From contig CAZNLJ010000011.1 of assembly GCA_964573725.1 (NCBI GenBank), positions 1 through 64,000 on the forward strand: a stretch of DNA of 64,000 bases, given 5' to 3'. The translations under genes were made by a program, and so were the position numbers. Positions 8,381 through 17,600 of this stretch are shown piece by piece (the first letter of the stretch is position 1; every line of letters begins with the position of its first letter). The notes under the pieces were generated by a model. It did no database searches. It saw nothing but the letters and a program-made list of their open reading frames with translations, and had not been told where the DNA came from. The DNA comes from UBA6168 sp964573725 (GTDB lineage: Bacteria > Bacteroidota > Bacteroidia > Chitinophagales > Saprospiraceae).

Positions 8381-9342
8381 TCAGGGCCGGCATCATCGGG
8401 GGCGCGGGATATACCGCCGGGGAACTGCTGCGCCTCCTGCACTTCCATCCGGCGGCCGAAATCCTGTTCGTCCAGAGCAACAGCCAGGCGGGCAAACCGG
8501 TCCACCAGGTCCACCGGGACCTCGAAGGCCTGGTGGACCTCCGCTTCCAACCCGACATGCCGGACCTCCCGGACGTGTTGTTCCTCTGCTCCGGCCATGG
8601 GAAATCGGCCGCCTTCCTGGCCGGACACCTCCTGCCGGATTCGGTCCGCGTCATCGACCTGAGCAGCGACTTCCGCCTCGGCTGCCCGGACAACGGCTTC
8701 GTCTACGGCTTGCCGGAATTGTCCGGTCCCGCCATCCGCTCGGCCCGCCGGATCGCCAACCCGGGATGCTTCGCCACCGCAATCGAACTTGCCCTGCTGC
8801 CCCTCGCCCAGGCCGGTCAAATCCTGGAACCGGTCCATGTCCATGCCATCACCGGCTCGACCGGTGCCGGCCAACTACCCTCGGAAACTACCCATTTCAG
8901 CTGGCGGGACAACAACGTATCCCTTTACAAACCCTTCCGCCACCAACACCTCGCGGAAATCCACATGGCCTTGCGCACGGCATCCCCCGCTTTTTCCGGA
9001 AACATCCTCTTCCTACCGGTACGCGGCAACTTTTCCCGCGGCATCTTCGCCACCCTGTATACGACCGCGACAACCGACCTGCCGGACCTGCAAGCCCTTT
9101 ACGCCGATTATTACCGGACAGCCCCCTTTACCCGGGTATCCACCTATGCCCCCGCGCTGAAACAAGTGGTACAGACGAACCAATGTGTCCTACACCTGGA
9201 GAAAATAGATGACAAAATTCTTATAACCAGCATCATAGACAATCTGTTAAAAGGAGCTTCCGGCCAGGCGGTCCAAAACATGAACCTGCTTTTCGACCTG
9301 CCGCAAACCATGGGGCTCCAGCTGAAACCCGCCGGATTCTGA
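8377..9342 (+). CDS. argC: N-acyl-gamma-glutamyl-phosphate reductase
   Basis: 321 residues. The N-terminal NAD(P) fold begins AGIIGGAGYTAGELLRLL (4-21). The catalytic cysteine is C131 in ANPGCFATA, and HAITGSTGAG and PVRGNFSRGI are further ArgC signatures. It reduces N-acyl-glutamyl-phosphate to the semialdehyde. Whether the acyl group is acetyl or succinyl is not visible. The start overlaps the argG stop by 4 nt. A 110-nt gap follows, with a 7-bp CCCCGGT/ACCGGGG inverted repeat (9351-9391). Confidence 0.95.
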   Translation: MIRAGIIGGAGYTAGELLRLLHFHPAAEILFVQSNSQAGKPVHQVHRDLEGLVDLRFQPDMPDLPDVLFLCSGHGKSAAFLAGHLLPDSVRVIDLSSDFRLGCPDNGFVYGLPELSGPAIRSARRIANPGCFATAIELALLPLAQAGQILEPVHVHAITGSTGAGQLPSETTHFSWRDNNVSLYKPFRHQHLAEIHMALRTASPAFSGNILFLPVRGNFSRGIFATLYTTATTDLPDLQALYADYYRTAPFTRVSTYAPALKQVVQTNQCVLHLEKIDDKILITSIIDNLLKGASGQAVQNMNLLFDLPQTMGLQLKPAGF

Positions 9343-9452
9343 ATTCGCCGCCCCGGTCTCCAAATGGCTCCGCCCCATGGACATACCGGGGACGAAGCAG
9401 GTCCGAAACGGGCGACCGGATCATCCGCTGTTCATCATAAACCCAATGCAAC

Positions 9453-10598
9453 ATGACCCTCTTTGACGTGTATCCGCTGTTCGACCTGGAGATTGTTTCC
9501 GGCAAAGGTGCTTATGTGCTGGACCAACAGGGCCGGCGCTACCTGGATTTCTACGGCGGCCATGCCGTCATCTCCATCGGCCACTCCCACCCGCATTATG
9601 TCGGGGCGGTCCAGGCCCAACTGGACAAGATCGGTTTCTATTCCAACTCCGTCCGCATCTCGGTCCAGGAGGCCCTGGCATCCAAACTCGGTGAGCTGTC
9701 TGGCTATCCGGATTATTCCCTTTTCCTGGTCAACTCCGGTGCGGAAGCGGTCGAGAACGCCCTGAAGCTGGCTTCTTTCCGGAACGGCCGGTCGAAAGTG
9801 CTTTCCATGGAAAGGGCTTTCCACGGGCGGACCGCCGCGGCCATCCATGTCACCCAGGATGAGCGCATCACCGCTCCCATCAACCGGGGATTCGAGCGGA
9901 TTTTCCTTCCCTGGAACGATCCGGACGCCGCCGTGGATGCCATTGCGAAGGAGGATGCCTGCGCCTTCATCATCGAAGGGATCCAGGGAATCGGTGGCAT
10001 CTATGTGCCCGACCCCGGCTACCTGCAGGCGGTGGAAGCCGCCTGCCGCCGGCACGGCGTGGTTCTCATCCTCGACGAGATCCAGTCGGGCTACGGCCGC
10101 ACCGGACGCTTCTTCGCCCACCAGCATGCGGGTATCCGTCCGGACCTGATGACCATCGCCAAAGGCATGGGGAACGGCTTCCCCGTCGGCGGGGTGCTCA
10201 TCCACCCTGACTTCAAGGCCCGGCACGGACTCCTGGGCACCACCTTCGGAGGAAACCACCTGGCGGGGGTCGCCGCACTCGCCGTGCTCGAGGTATTGGA
10301 ACAGGAACAACTGATTGCCCATGCCGCCCAGATGGGGGCGGCACTGTCCCAGCCCCTGAAACGGTTGGAAGGGGTGCGCGAAGTCAGGGGACTCGGGCTG
10401 ATGGTCGGGGTGGAACTGCCTTTCCCGGTCGGTCCGTTCCGACAAAGGCTGCTGAAATCATACAACATCTTCACAGGCTCCGCCGCCAATCCGAATACCA
10501 TCCGGTTATTGCCTCCGCTGAACATCACCCGGCAGGAAACCGACCATTTCTTGCAGTCGTTCAGCGCCTGTCTCCATGAGACCATGGCCCTGGCCTGA
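9453..10598 (+). CDS. argD: N-acylornithine aminotransferase (class III, PLP)
   Basis: 381 residues. Class III aminotransferase features are complete: HAVISIGHSHP near the N-terminus, NSGAEAVENALKLA (94-107), the PLP-ring Asp in LILDEIQSGYGRTG (205-218), and the PLP-lysine K237 in TIAKGMGNGFP. It transfers an amino group from glutamate to the N-acyl-glutamate semialdehyde. It sits 110 nt after argC and 32 nt before argF' in the same orientation, clearly inside the arginine operon. Confidence 0.94.
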   Translation: MTLFDVYPLFDLEIVSGKGAYVLDQQGRRYLDFYGGHAVISIGHSHPHYVGAVQAQLDKIGFYSNSVRISVQEALASKLGELSGYPDYSLFLVNSGAEAVENALKLASFRNGRSKVLSMERAFHGRTAAAIHVTQDERITAPINRGFERIFLPWNDPDAAVDAIAKEDACAFIIEGIQGIGGIYVPDPGYLQAVEAACRRHGVVLILDEIQSGYGRTGRFFAHQHAGIRPDLMTIAKGMGNGFPVGGVLIHPDFKARHGLLGTTFGGNHLAGVAALAVLEVLEQEQLIAHAAQMGAALSQPLKRLEGVREVRGLGLMVGVELPFPVGPFRQRLLKSYNIFTGSAANPNTIRLLPPLNITRQETDHFLQSFSACLHETMALA

Positions 10599-10630
10599 CC
10601 TTCAACCTTTTGCAAGCGTAGACCGAACAC

Positions 10631-11638
10631 ATGGATAAACTCCGCCACTTCACAAGCATACAGGATGTCCCGGATCCGGACCAGCTCATCCGCAGGGCCC
10701 TGGAAATCCGGTCCGCCGCCCGATCCGGCGCCCCTCCCGATCCGGCGCTGCGGCCGGCGACCGGCGGGACCCTGGTCCTCCTCTTCTTCCAGCCGAGCCT
10801 GCGTACCCGGCTCAGTACGGAAAAAGCAGGCCACAACCTGGGCATGCAGGTCATCAGCATGGATGCGGACAAAGGTTGGCGCATCGAGTTCGAAACGGGT
10901 GCCGTCATGCGGGCGGACCGGGCCGAACATGTCCGGGAAGCCGCCGGGGTCATCAGCCAATACGCCGATGTCATCGGCATCCGGACTTTCGCCGGATTGA
11001 CGGACCGGCACCTGGATTACAGCGAACATGTCCTGCGCCAGTTCCAACGCTACGCCACCGTCCCGGTACTGAGCCTGGAATCCGCCACCCTGCACCCCCT
11101 GCAATCCCTGGCAGATGCCATGACCATCGAATGCCACCGTCCCCCTCATCGACCCAAAGTCGTCCTGACCTGGGCACCCCATGTCCGTGCCTTGCCCCAG
11201 GCCGTCGCCAATTCCTTCCTGGAATGGATGCGGACCCGGGATGTGGACCTCTGGCTCACCTGTCCGCCCGAAGCGGCCCTCGATTCCGCCTTCACCTCGG
11301 GGCTGACCTATTCGCCGGACCAACTTGCCGCCCTCGAGGGAGCGGATTTCGTCTATGCCAAGAACTGGTCCTCCTTCGAGGACTACGGGAAGCTGGTCCA
11401 GCCGCAGGCGGACTGGATGATCACCCCCGAAAAGATGGCCTGCACCCGACAGGCAAAATTCATGCATTGCCTGCCGGTACGGCGGAATGTGGTGGTCGCG
11501 GACGCCGTGCTCGACCATCCGGACAGTCTCGTGCTGGCACAGGCGGCCAACCGGGAATTCGCCGCACAGGCCGTCCTGGAGGCCCTCCTGGCAGGTGCCG
11601 GACGGATGGGTCCGTCCCACGCACCGGGAACTACCTGA
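10631..11638 (+). CDS. argF': N-acylornithine carbamoyltransferase (ArgF' family)
   Basis: 335 residues, of the acylornithine type (AOTCase/SOTCase) rather than classical ornithine carbamoyltransferase. The carbamoyl-phosphate loop is FFQPSLRTR (52-60), and the second-substrate motif is HCLPVRRNV rather than the HCLP/DxxxxSMG pattern of OTCases. Xanthomonas AOTCase discriminates the acyl group with Glu92 and B. fragilis SOTCase with Pro90. Counting 15 residues from the conserved Trp (W83 here), the equivalent position is A98, neither of the two. The protein carbamoylates N-acyl-ornithine; acetyl versus succinyl is open. It is separated from argB by 1 nt. Confidence 0.92.
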   Translation: MDKLRHFTSIQDVPDPDQLIRRALEIRSAARSGAPPDPALRPATGGTLVLLFFQPSLRTRLSTEKAGHNLGMQVISMDADKGWRIEFETGAVMRADRAEHVREAAGVISQYADVIGIRTFAGLTDRHLDYSEHVLRQFQRYATVPVLSLESATLHPLQSLADAMTIECHRPPHRPKVVLTWAPHVRALPQAVANSFLEWMRTRDVDLWLTCPPEAALDSAFTSGLTYSPDQLAALEGADFVYAKNWSSFEDYGKLVQPQADWMITPEKMACTRQAKFMHCLPVRRNVVVADAVLDHPDSLVLAQAANREFAAQAVLEALLAGAGRMGPSHAPGTT

Positions 11639-11639
11639 T

Positions 11640-12428
11640 ATGGAAACATTGCACATCGTAAAGGTCGGCGGACAGGTGCTGGAGGATGCCGGCAACCTGA
11701 AAGTCTTCCTGTCGGCCTTCTGCCGCCTGCAGGGCCCGAAAGTGCTGGTGCACGGCGGCGGCCGGAAAGCCAGCGAACTGGGCCGCCGGCTCGGAACGGA
11801 AACCCGGATGGTGGACGGCCGCCGCATCACGGATGCCGACACCCTGGAGATCGTGACCATGGTCTATGCCGGCCTGGTCAACAAGACGGTAGTGGCCCGC
11901 CTTTTCGCCCTCGGCTGTCCGGCCCTGGGTCTCAGCGGGGCGGATGCGGATATCCTCCGCACCGTCAAGAGATCGGGGCCGGACATCGACTACGGATTTG
12001 TCGGGGATGTCCGGCAGGTCGACACCCGGCTGTTGCTGCAGTGCCTGGCCGGCGGCATCACGCCGGTACTCTGCGCCATCACCCATGACGGCCACGGCCA
12101 GTTGCTCAACACCAACGCGGATACCGTCGCCGCAGCGGTCGCCGGTGCCTTGTCGGCCGACTATGCGGTGCAACTGACCTTCTGTTTCGAAAAACCGGGC
12201 ATCCTCCTGGATGTTTCGGACGAGGGAAGTGTGCTCACCTCCCTGGATCCCGACCGGTACGAACGACTGAAAGCGAACGGTACCATTCAGGCCGGTATGC
12301 TGCCGAAAGTCGACAACGCCATGGAAGCGCTCGACAAAGGGGTCGACCGGGTACGGATCTGTGCCTGGGATGCGCTGGACTCGGAAGGAGGTACTGACAT
12401 CGTCGCCGAAACCGCAGACAGGACATGA
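11640..12428 (+). CDS. argB: N-acylglutamate kinase
   Basis: 262 residues. An amino-acid kinase fold begins HIVKVGGQVLED, followed by the phosphate-binding loop VLVHGGGRKASELGRRLG (about 36-53), LSGADADILR and LNTNADTVAAAVAGAL. It phosphorylates the gamma-carboxylate of N-acetyl- or N-succinyl-glutamate. There is no GNAT fusion. The ATG follows the argF' stop after 1 nt (TGAtATG), and its stop overlaps argE (ATGA), so translation is probably coupled throughout. Confidence 0.93.
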   Translation: METLHIVKVGGQVLEDAGNLKVFLSAFCRLQGPKVLVHGGGRKASELGRRLGTETRMVDGRRITDADTLEIVTMVYAGLVNKTVVARLFALGCPALGLSGADADILRTVKRSGPDIDYGFVGDVRQVDTRLLLQCLAGGITPVLCAITHDGHGQLLNTNADTVAAAVAGALSADYAVQLTFCFEKPGILLDVSDEGSVLTSLDPDRYERLKANGTIQAGMLPKVDNAMEALDKGVDRVRICAWDALDSEGGTDIVAETADRT

Positions 12429-13477
12429 ACCCACTCCTCGAAAAATCCATCGAACTGCTCGGCCAACTTATTGCCACCCCCTCCTTTTCCAGGGAGGAGG
12501 CCGGCACCGCCGAGCTGTTGTACGCATTCCTGCAGGCACAGGGCGCTTTTCCGCAACGGGATGGCAACAACGTCTGGGCGAAATCCCGGCATTGGGATCC
12601 GGACAAACCGGTGCTCTTGCTCAATTCCCACCACGATACGGTCCGCCCGGTGGCGGGCTGGCAGCGGGACCCGTTCCGACCGACCAGGGAGGACGGCCGC
12701 CTGTACGGACTGGGTGCGAACGATGCCGGCGGTGCGCTGGTGGCCTTGGTCGCCACCTTCCTGGCCTTGTCCGACCGGTCCGACCTGCGCTGGAACCTGT
12801 TGCTCCTGGCCTCGGCGGAGGAGGAGATCTCCGGCACCGGTGGTGTCAGCAGGGTCCTGCCGGCCCTCGGACCCATTGCAGCCGGTATCGTCGGCGAACC
12901 GACGGACATGCAGCTGGCGGTGGCGGAGAAAGGGCTCCTGGTCATCGATGCGGAAGTGACCGGCCAAGCCGGGCACGCCGCCCGGGAGGAAGGTATCAAC
13001 GCACTCTACCTGGCCCTGGAAGATATAGAGCGGCTGCGGACCCACCGATTCGAGCGGGTATCCGACTTTCTCGGACCTGTCAAGGTAACGGTCACCCAAA
13101 TCGAGGCCGGCCACCAGCACAATGTCATCCCGGACCGGTGCCGGTACGTCGTCGATGTCCGGACCAATGAACATTATCCGAACGAAACGGCGTTCCAGCT
13201 CCTGCAATCCCTGGTCAAGGCCCGGCTCACGGCCCGCTCGTTCCGCCTGAACGCATCCCACATACCGATGGACCACCCCCTGGTTCGCAGCGGATTGTCG
13301 CTCGGCCGGAAGCCGTTCGGATCCCCGACCCTGTCCGACCAGGCCCTGATGCCATTCCCGACCCTGAAAATAGGCCCCGGCGACAGCCGACGGTCCCATA
13401 CGGCGGATGAATACATCCTCCTCGATGAAATCGAGGCGGGCTTCGAATTGTATCAACAAATCATATCGCAATCATGA
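12425..13477 (+). CDS. argE: M20 family N-acylornithine/N-acylcitrulline deacylase (ArgE-like)
   Basis: 350 residues. The M20 metallopeptidase signature is present: LLNSHHDTV (metal His and Asp), the bridging Asp in GLGANDAGG, the catalytic Glu pair in ASAEEEISG, and GEPTDMQLAVAEKG. Next to ArgF' the substrate is expected to be N-acylcitrulline rather than N-acylornithine, because carbamoylation precedes deacylation in this pathway. DapE, a close relative, is the main alternative, but the operon position favours arginine. Both ends overlap neighbours by 4 nt. Confidence 0.88.
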   Translation: MNPLLEKSIELLGQLIATPSFSREEAGTAELLYAFLQAQGAFPQRDGNNVWAKSRHWDPDKPVLLLNSHHDTVRPVAGWQRDPFRPTREDGRLYGLGANDAGGALVALVATFLALSDRSDLRWNLLLLASAEEEISGTGGVSRVLPALGPIAAGIVGEPTDMQLAVAEKGLLVIDAEVTGQAGHAAREEGINALYLALEDIERLRTHRFERVSDFLGPVKVTVTQIEAGHQHNVIPDRCRYVVDVRTNEHYPNETAFQLLQSLVKARLTARSFRLNASHIPMDHPLVRSGLSLGRKPFGSPTLSDQALMPFPTLKIGPGDSRRSHTADEYILLDEIEAGFELYQQIISQS

Positions 13478-14817
13478 AGTTATGGTCAAAGGAACAGTCC
13501 GTCCATGCCATGGTCGAAGCATTTACGGTCGGTAGGGATCCCGAGCTGGACTTATCCCTCGCGGCGCATGATATCCTGGGCACCTTGGCCCACATCACCA
13601 TGCTATGCGAGGTAGGCCTGTTGGAGCCGGCGGAACTGGCCGCTTTGCGGACAGCCCTGGCCGAACTGTACCGGGAGGCGGAGTCCGGGCGATTCCAGAT
13701 CGAACCGGGTGTGGAGGATGTGCATTCGCAGGTGGAATTGCGGCTGACCCGGCAGTTGGGGGATATCGGCAAGAAAATCCACAGCGGCCGCTCGCGCAAC
13801 GACCAGGTCCTGGTCGACCTGCGCTTGTATTTCCGGGCACAACTCCGGGAACTGGTGGCATTGACCGGCCAACTCGTGGAAATCCTCCTGCAACGAAGCG
13901 AAGCGACCCGCGAAGTCCTGATGCCGGGCTACACCCATACCCAGGTGGCGATGGTCTCCTCCTTCGGATTGTGGTTCGGAGCCTGGGCGGAAACCCTGGT
14001 GGACGACCTGCGGCTGGTGCTGGCTGTTTTCCGGACCATCAACCAAAACCCGCTCGGCTCGGCGGCCGGCTACGGGAGTTCCTTTCCCTTGGACCGGATG
14101 CAGACAACCCGGCTGTTGGGCTTCGACGACCTTGCCTACAACGTGATCCATGCGCAACTGGGCCGGGGCAAGACCGAACAGTTCCTGTCGTTCGGCGTAA
14201 CGGCGGTCGCCTCCACCTTGGGTCGCCTGGCCAATGACATCTGCTGGTTCAACAGCCAGAATTTCCAATTCCTCCGCTTGCCCGCCGCCTTCACCACCGG
14301 GTCGAGCATCATGCCCCATAAGCGGAACCCGGATGTCTTCGAACTGATCCGGGCGCGCTGCAACCTGTTGCAAACCTTGCCGCAGCAGGTGGCCGCCGTG
14401 ACCGGCAACCTGTTGAGCGGCTACCACCGCGATTTCCAACTGCTGAAAGAGGTGCTGTTTCCGGCTGTTTCCCAATTGCAGGAATGTCTCCGGCTCAGCC
14501 TCCTCTGCCTGCCGGAAATCACCGTGACCCAAGACCTGCTGTCCGATGAAAAATACCGCCACCTTTTTACCGTGGAGGAAGTGAACCGATTGGTACTGGA
14601 GGGGTTACCTTTCAGGGATGCCTACCTGGCCGTCTCCGAGGCGGTCAAGGACGGGAGCTTTGCCTTCCGGGGGGAGATCCGGCATACGCATGCCGGCAGC
14701 CTCGGCAACCTCGGCACGGAAGCCATCCGCCGCAAGTTCCGGGAGGTCCGCGACCAGTTCGATTTCGAAGGCAGCATCGGAAAAGCACTGGCCTTGGTCG
14801 ACCGGGCCGGGGAATGA
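13474..14817 (+). CDS. argH: Argininosuccinate lyase
   Basis: 447 residues of the fumarase/aspartase superfamily. HSGRSRNDQV (103-112) and GYTHTQVA (152-159) are the first two conserved regions. The flexible catalytic loop GSSIMPHKRNPDVFE (276-290) contains the catalytic serine. It splits argininosuccinate to arginine and fumarate, the last step of the pathway. It overlaps argE by 4 nt and is followed after 39 nt by the OsmC-like gene. Confidence 0.95.
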   Translation: MKLWSKEQSVHAMVEAFTVGRDPELDLSLAAHDILGTLAHITMLCEVGLLEPAELAALRTALAELYREAESGRFQIEPGVEDVHSQVELRLTRQLGDIGKKIHSGRSRNDQVLVDLRLYFRAQLRELVALTGQLVEILLQRSEATREVLMPGYTHTQVAMVSSFGLWFGAWAETLVDDLRLVLAVFRTINQNPLGSAAGYGSSFPLDRMQTTRLLGFDDLAYNVIHAQLGRGKTEQFLSFGVTAVASTLGRLANDICWFNSQNFQFLRLPAAFTTGSSIMPHKRNPDVFELIRARCNLLQTLPQQVAAVTGNLLSGYHRDFQLLKEVLFPAVSQLQECLRLSLLCLPEITVTQDLLSDEKYRHLFTVEEVNRLVLEGLPFRDAYLAVSEAVKDGSFAFRGEIRHTHAGSLGNLGTEAIRRKFREVRDQFDFEGSIGKALALVDRAGE

Positions 14818-14856
14818 CCGTTTCCGGCAGGCTCCGGCAACACGAATCCGAAAAAG

Positions 14857-15291
14857 ATGAAGATACACCTCACCAGAAAAAACGAGGCCGTCCATTTCGA
14901 GGCCACCAACGGGGAAGGCGCCGTCGTATCGGTGGATGGCAGCCCCTCGGTCGGCGGCGAAGGCCTCGGCCTGCGCCCCATGGAGCTGGTCCTGGCCAGC
15001 CTGGCGTCCTGCAGTGGCATCGATGTGGTCACCTTGCTGAAAAAGATGCGGCAACCCCTGGAGGATATCCGGGTGGACGTGGAAGGGACACGGGCGGAGG
15101 ACGAGATCCCGGCGGTCTTCCGCCATATCCACCTCCGGTTTTACCTGCAAGGGGACCTGGATCCCGAGAAGGCCCGAAAAGCCGTCGGCATGTCCGTCGA
15201 AAAATATTGCTCCGTCGCCAGGATGCTGGAGAGGAGCGCCACCATCACCTGGGACGTAGCCGTCCGGCCCGGAACGGCGCCGTCCTCATAA
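14857..15291 (+). CDS. OsmC/Ohr family protein
   Basis: 144 residues. The two redox cysteines of the OsmC family are at C52 (LASCSGIDVVTLL) and C118 (SVEKYCSVARML), with LRPMELVLASLASC as the central-helix signature. OsmC proteins reduce organic hydroperoxides with thiols. The position between argH and metZ, with a 13-nt gap to metZ, suggests co-transcription with sulfur amino-acid genes and perhaps a thiol-protective role. The family is clear but the substrate is unknown. Confidence 0.88.
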   Translation: MKIHLTRKNEAVHFEATNGEGAVVSVDGSPSVGGEGLGLRPMELVLASLASCSGIDVVTLLKKMRQPLEDIRVDVEGTRAEDEIPAVFRHIHLRFYLQGDLDPEKARKAVGMSVEKYCSVARMLERSATITWDVAVRPGTAPSS

Positions 15292-15304
15292 TAAACGACC
15301 GCCC

Positions 15305-16480
15305 ATGCATTTCGAGACCATCGCGGTACGGACCCAATCCCGGCGGACGGAACACCGGGAGCACAGCACCGCCATTTTTCCCACGTCCAGTTTTGTGTTC
15401 GAGGATGCCGAACACATGCGGGCCATGTTCGCCGACGAGCAGGAAGGCAACATCTACAGTCGCTTCACCAATCCCGGTGTGCAGGAGTTCGAGGAAAAGA
15501 TGGCCTTGCTCGAAGGGGTGGACGATGCGGTGGCCACGGCCAGCGGTATGGCGGCCATTTTCGCTTCCTTCCTGGCCTTTCTGCAGGCAGGCGACCACCT
15601 GCTGGCTTCCCACGCGATCTTCGGCTCCACCCATACCATCCTCACCCAATATCTGCCGAAATGGGGTATCGAAGTGGGCTGGTTGCCGACGGACCAGCAG
15701 GACTGGGCCAGCGCCCTGCGGCCGAATACCAGGATGATTTTTTTGGAAACCCCTTCCAACCCCGGGCTTCGGGTCATCGACCTCGCCCTGGCGGGGGCTT
15801 TTGCCCGGGAGCATGGCATCCTGTTGAATGTGGACAACTGCTTCGCCACTCCGTACCTGCAACAACCGGCCCGCTTCGGAGCCGACCTGGTCACCCATTC
15901 CGCCACCAAGTTCATCGACGGACAAGGTCGGGTATTGGGTGGCGTGGTCGCCGGTCGGAAAGACCTGGTGGCGGAGGTCCGGAAGCTGTGCAGAAGCACC
16001 GGCCCCACCTTGTCGCCCTTCCATGCCTGGATCTTGTCCAAGAGCCTGGAGACCCTGGCGGTGCGGATGGACCGCCATTGCGACAATGCGATGCGCCTGG
16101 CACTGGCCCTGCAGGACCACCCCGCCGTGCAGCAGGTACGGTACCCTTTTCTGGACAGCCACCCGGAGCAGGCGGTGGCCCGTCGGCAGATGGGCCAGGG
16201 CGGCGGATTGGTCACCTTCGAAGTCCGCGGCGGCTTGGCGCAGGGACGCGCCTTTCTGGATGCCTTGCAGCTCCTGTCCCTGAGCGCCAACCTCGGCGAC
16301 ACCCGAAGCATCGCCACCCATCCGGCATCGACCACCCACGCCCGCATGACCGAGGCGGCCCGCCAAGCGGCAGGCATCACCCCCGGGTTGATCCGTGTTT
16401 CCGTCGGACTGGAGCACGTGGAGGACGTACTCGCGGATATCACCCAAGCCCTGGACCGAAGCCGGACCGCCCACTCCTGA
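15305..16480 (+). CDS. metZ: O-acylhomoserine sulfhydrylase (Cys/Met metabolism PLP enzyme)
   Basis: 391 residues. This is a Cys/Met-metabolism PLP enzyme: YSRFTNPGVQEFEEKMA, METP-type IFLETPSNPGL, NVDNCFATP and the PLP-lysine K202 in HSATKFIDGQGRV. LGDTRSIATHPASTTH near the C-terminus is typical of MetZ and MetB. It most likely makes homocysteine directly from an O-acylhomoserine and sulfide, since the acyltransferase is encoded next door (29-nt gap). Cystathionine gamma-synthase remains possible. Confidence 0.87.
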   Translation: MHFETIAVRTQSRRTEHREHSTAIFPTSSFVFEDAEHMRAMFADEQEGNIYSRFTNPGVQEFEEKMALLEGVDDAVATASGMAAIFASFLAFLQAGDHLLASHAIFGSTHTILTQYLPKWGIEVGWLPTDQQDWASALRPNTRMIFLETPSNPGLRVIDLALAGAFAREHGILLNVDNCFATPYLQQPARFGADLVTHSATKFIDGQGRVLGGVVAGRKDLVAEVRKLCRSTGPTLSPFHAWILSKSLETLAVRMDRHCDNAMRLALALQDHPAVQQVRYPFLDSHPEQAVARRQMGQGGGLVTFEVRGGLAQGRAFLDALQLLSLSANLGDTRSIATHPASTTHARMTEAARQAAGITPGLIRVSVGLEHVEDVLADITQALDRSRTAHS

Positions 16481-16508
16481 ACCCGATGAAAGGACAATCC
16501 ATCAAGCA

Positions 16509-17600
16509 ATGAACGAACCGAATAGCTCTTATCAACTGCCCGTGGCCATCCCCGACCTCCGCTTCCTCCAGCTCCGCGAGCCGTTCTCGCTGGAGGCCGG
16601 CGGCGAGCTGGAGGAGCTGACCCTGGCCTACCATACCTACGGAACCCTGAACCGGGACCGGAGCAACGTCATCTGGGTCTGTCACGCCCTGACGGCCAAT
16701 TCCGCCGTGGCAAGCTGGTGGGAAGGACTCTTCGGGGAAGGTCGTCTTTTCGATCCGACCCGGTACTTCATCGTGTGTGCCAACCTGCCGGGTTCCTGCT
16801 ACGGTTCGACGGGACCGCGCAGCCGGCGTCCGGGCGGCGGCGGGACCTATGGCATGGACTTCCCCCTGCTGACCATGCGGGATGCTGTCCGGGCGTACGA
16901 CCGGCTCCGGGAATTCCTCGGCATCGAGCGGATCGCCTTGTGTATCGGGGGCTCCTGTGGCGGGCACCAGGTCATGGAGTTCGCCTGGCTGCTGGGTATA
17001 AGATTGCAAAGCATGGCGCTGCTGGTCACCAGCGCCCGGGAAACACCCTGGGCAATCGCCATCCACGAAGCCCAACGCCTGGCCTTGCGGGCCGACCCTA
17101 CCCTGTATTCGGATTCGGACCGGGCCGGCGAGGATGGGATGCGGGCCGCCCGGGGTATGGGCCTGGTCAGCTACCGAACCTTCGAATCCTACTGCCTGCA
17201 TCAGGCGGAACAGGAAGAACGCCTGGAAGATTTCCGGGCCGCAAGCTACATCCGCCACCAAGGGGAGAAACTGGCCCGCCGTTTCTACGGGCAATGTTAT
17301 TATCACCTGACCCGGGTCCTGGATTCCCATGACATCGGCCGGGGGCGGGGAGGCGCCGCCCAGGCCCTCCGGCAGCTGACCCTTCCTTCCTTCGTGCTGT
17401 CGATTTCCAGCGACCTGCTCATCCCACCCGCCGAGCAGGCATTCCTGGCCGACAACCTGCCGAACGCCCATGCAGTCACCATAGCCTCCCGCTACGGCCA
17501 CGACGGGTTCCTGATCGAAACCGAAACCATCGGGAAGCATATCCGGGACTGGCTGACGGATACCGGCATCGGTGCATTTAACGATCCAGCTCGGCGATGA
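16509..17600 (+). CDS. metX: Homoserine O-acyltransferase (MetX family)
   Basis: 363 residues from MNEPNSSYQL. An alpha/beta hydrolase with the MetX signatures WVCHALTANS, NLPGSCYGSTGP and the nucleophile elbow GGSCGG (147-152, S149). The C-terminal Asp (SSDLLIPP) and His (YGHDGFL) complete the triad. It activates homoserine for methionine synthesis together with MetZ. Acetyl versus succinyl donor cannot be told by eye. Its 3' end overlaps the convergent ceramidase-like gene by 23 bp. Confidence 0.9.
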   Translation: MNEPNSSYQLPVAIPDLRFLQLREPFSLEAGGELEELTLAYHTYGTLNRDRSNVIWVCHALTANSAVASWWEGLFGEGRLFDPTRYFIVCANLPGSCYGSTGPRSRRPGGGGTYGMDFPLLTMRDAVRAYDRLREFLGIERIALCIGGSCGGHQVMEFAWLLGIRLQSMALLVTSARETPWAIAIHEAQRLALRADPTLYSDSDRAGEDGMRAARGMGLVSYRTFESYCLHQAEQEERLEDFRAASYIRHQGEKLARRFYGQCYYHLTRVLDSHDIGRGRGGAAQALRQLTLPSFVLSISSDLLIPPAEQAFLADNLPNAHAVTIASRYGHDGFLIETETIGKHIRDWLTDTGIGAFNDPARR

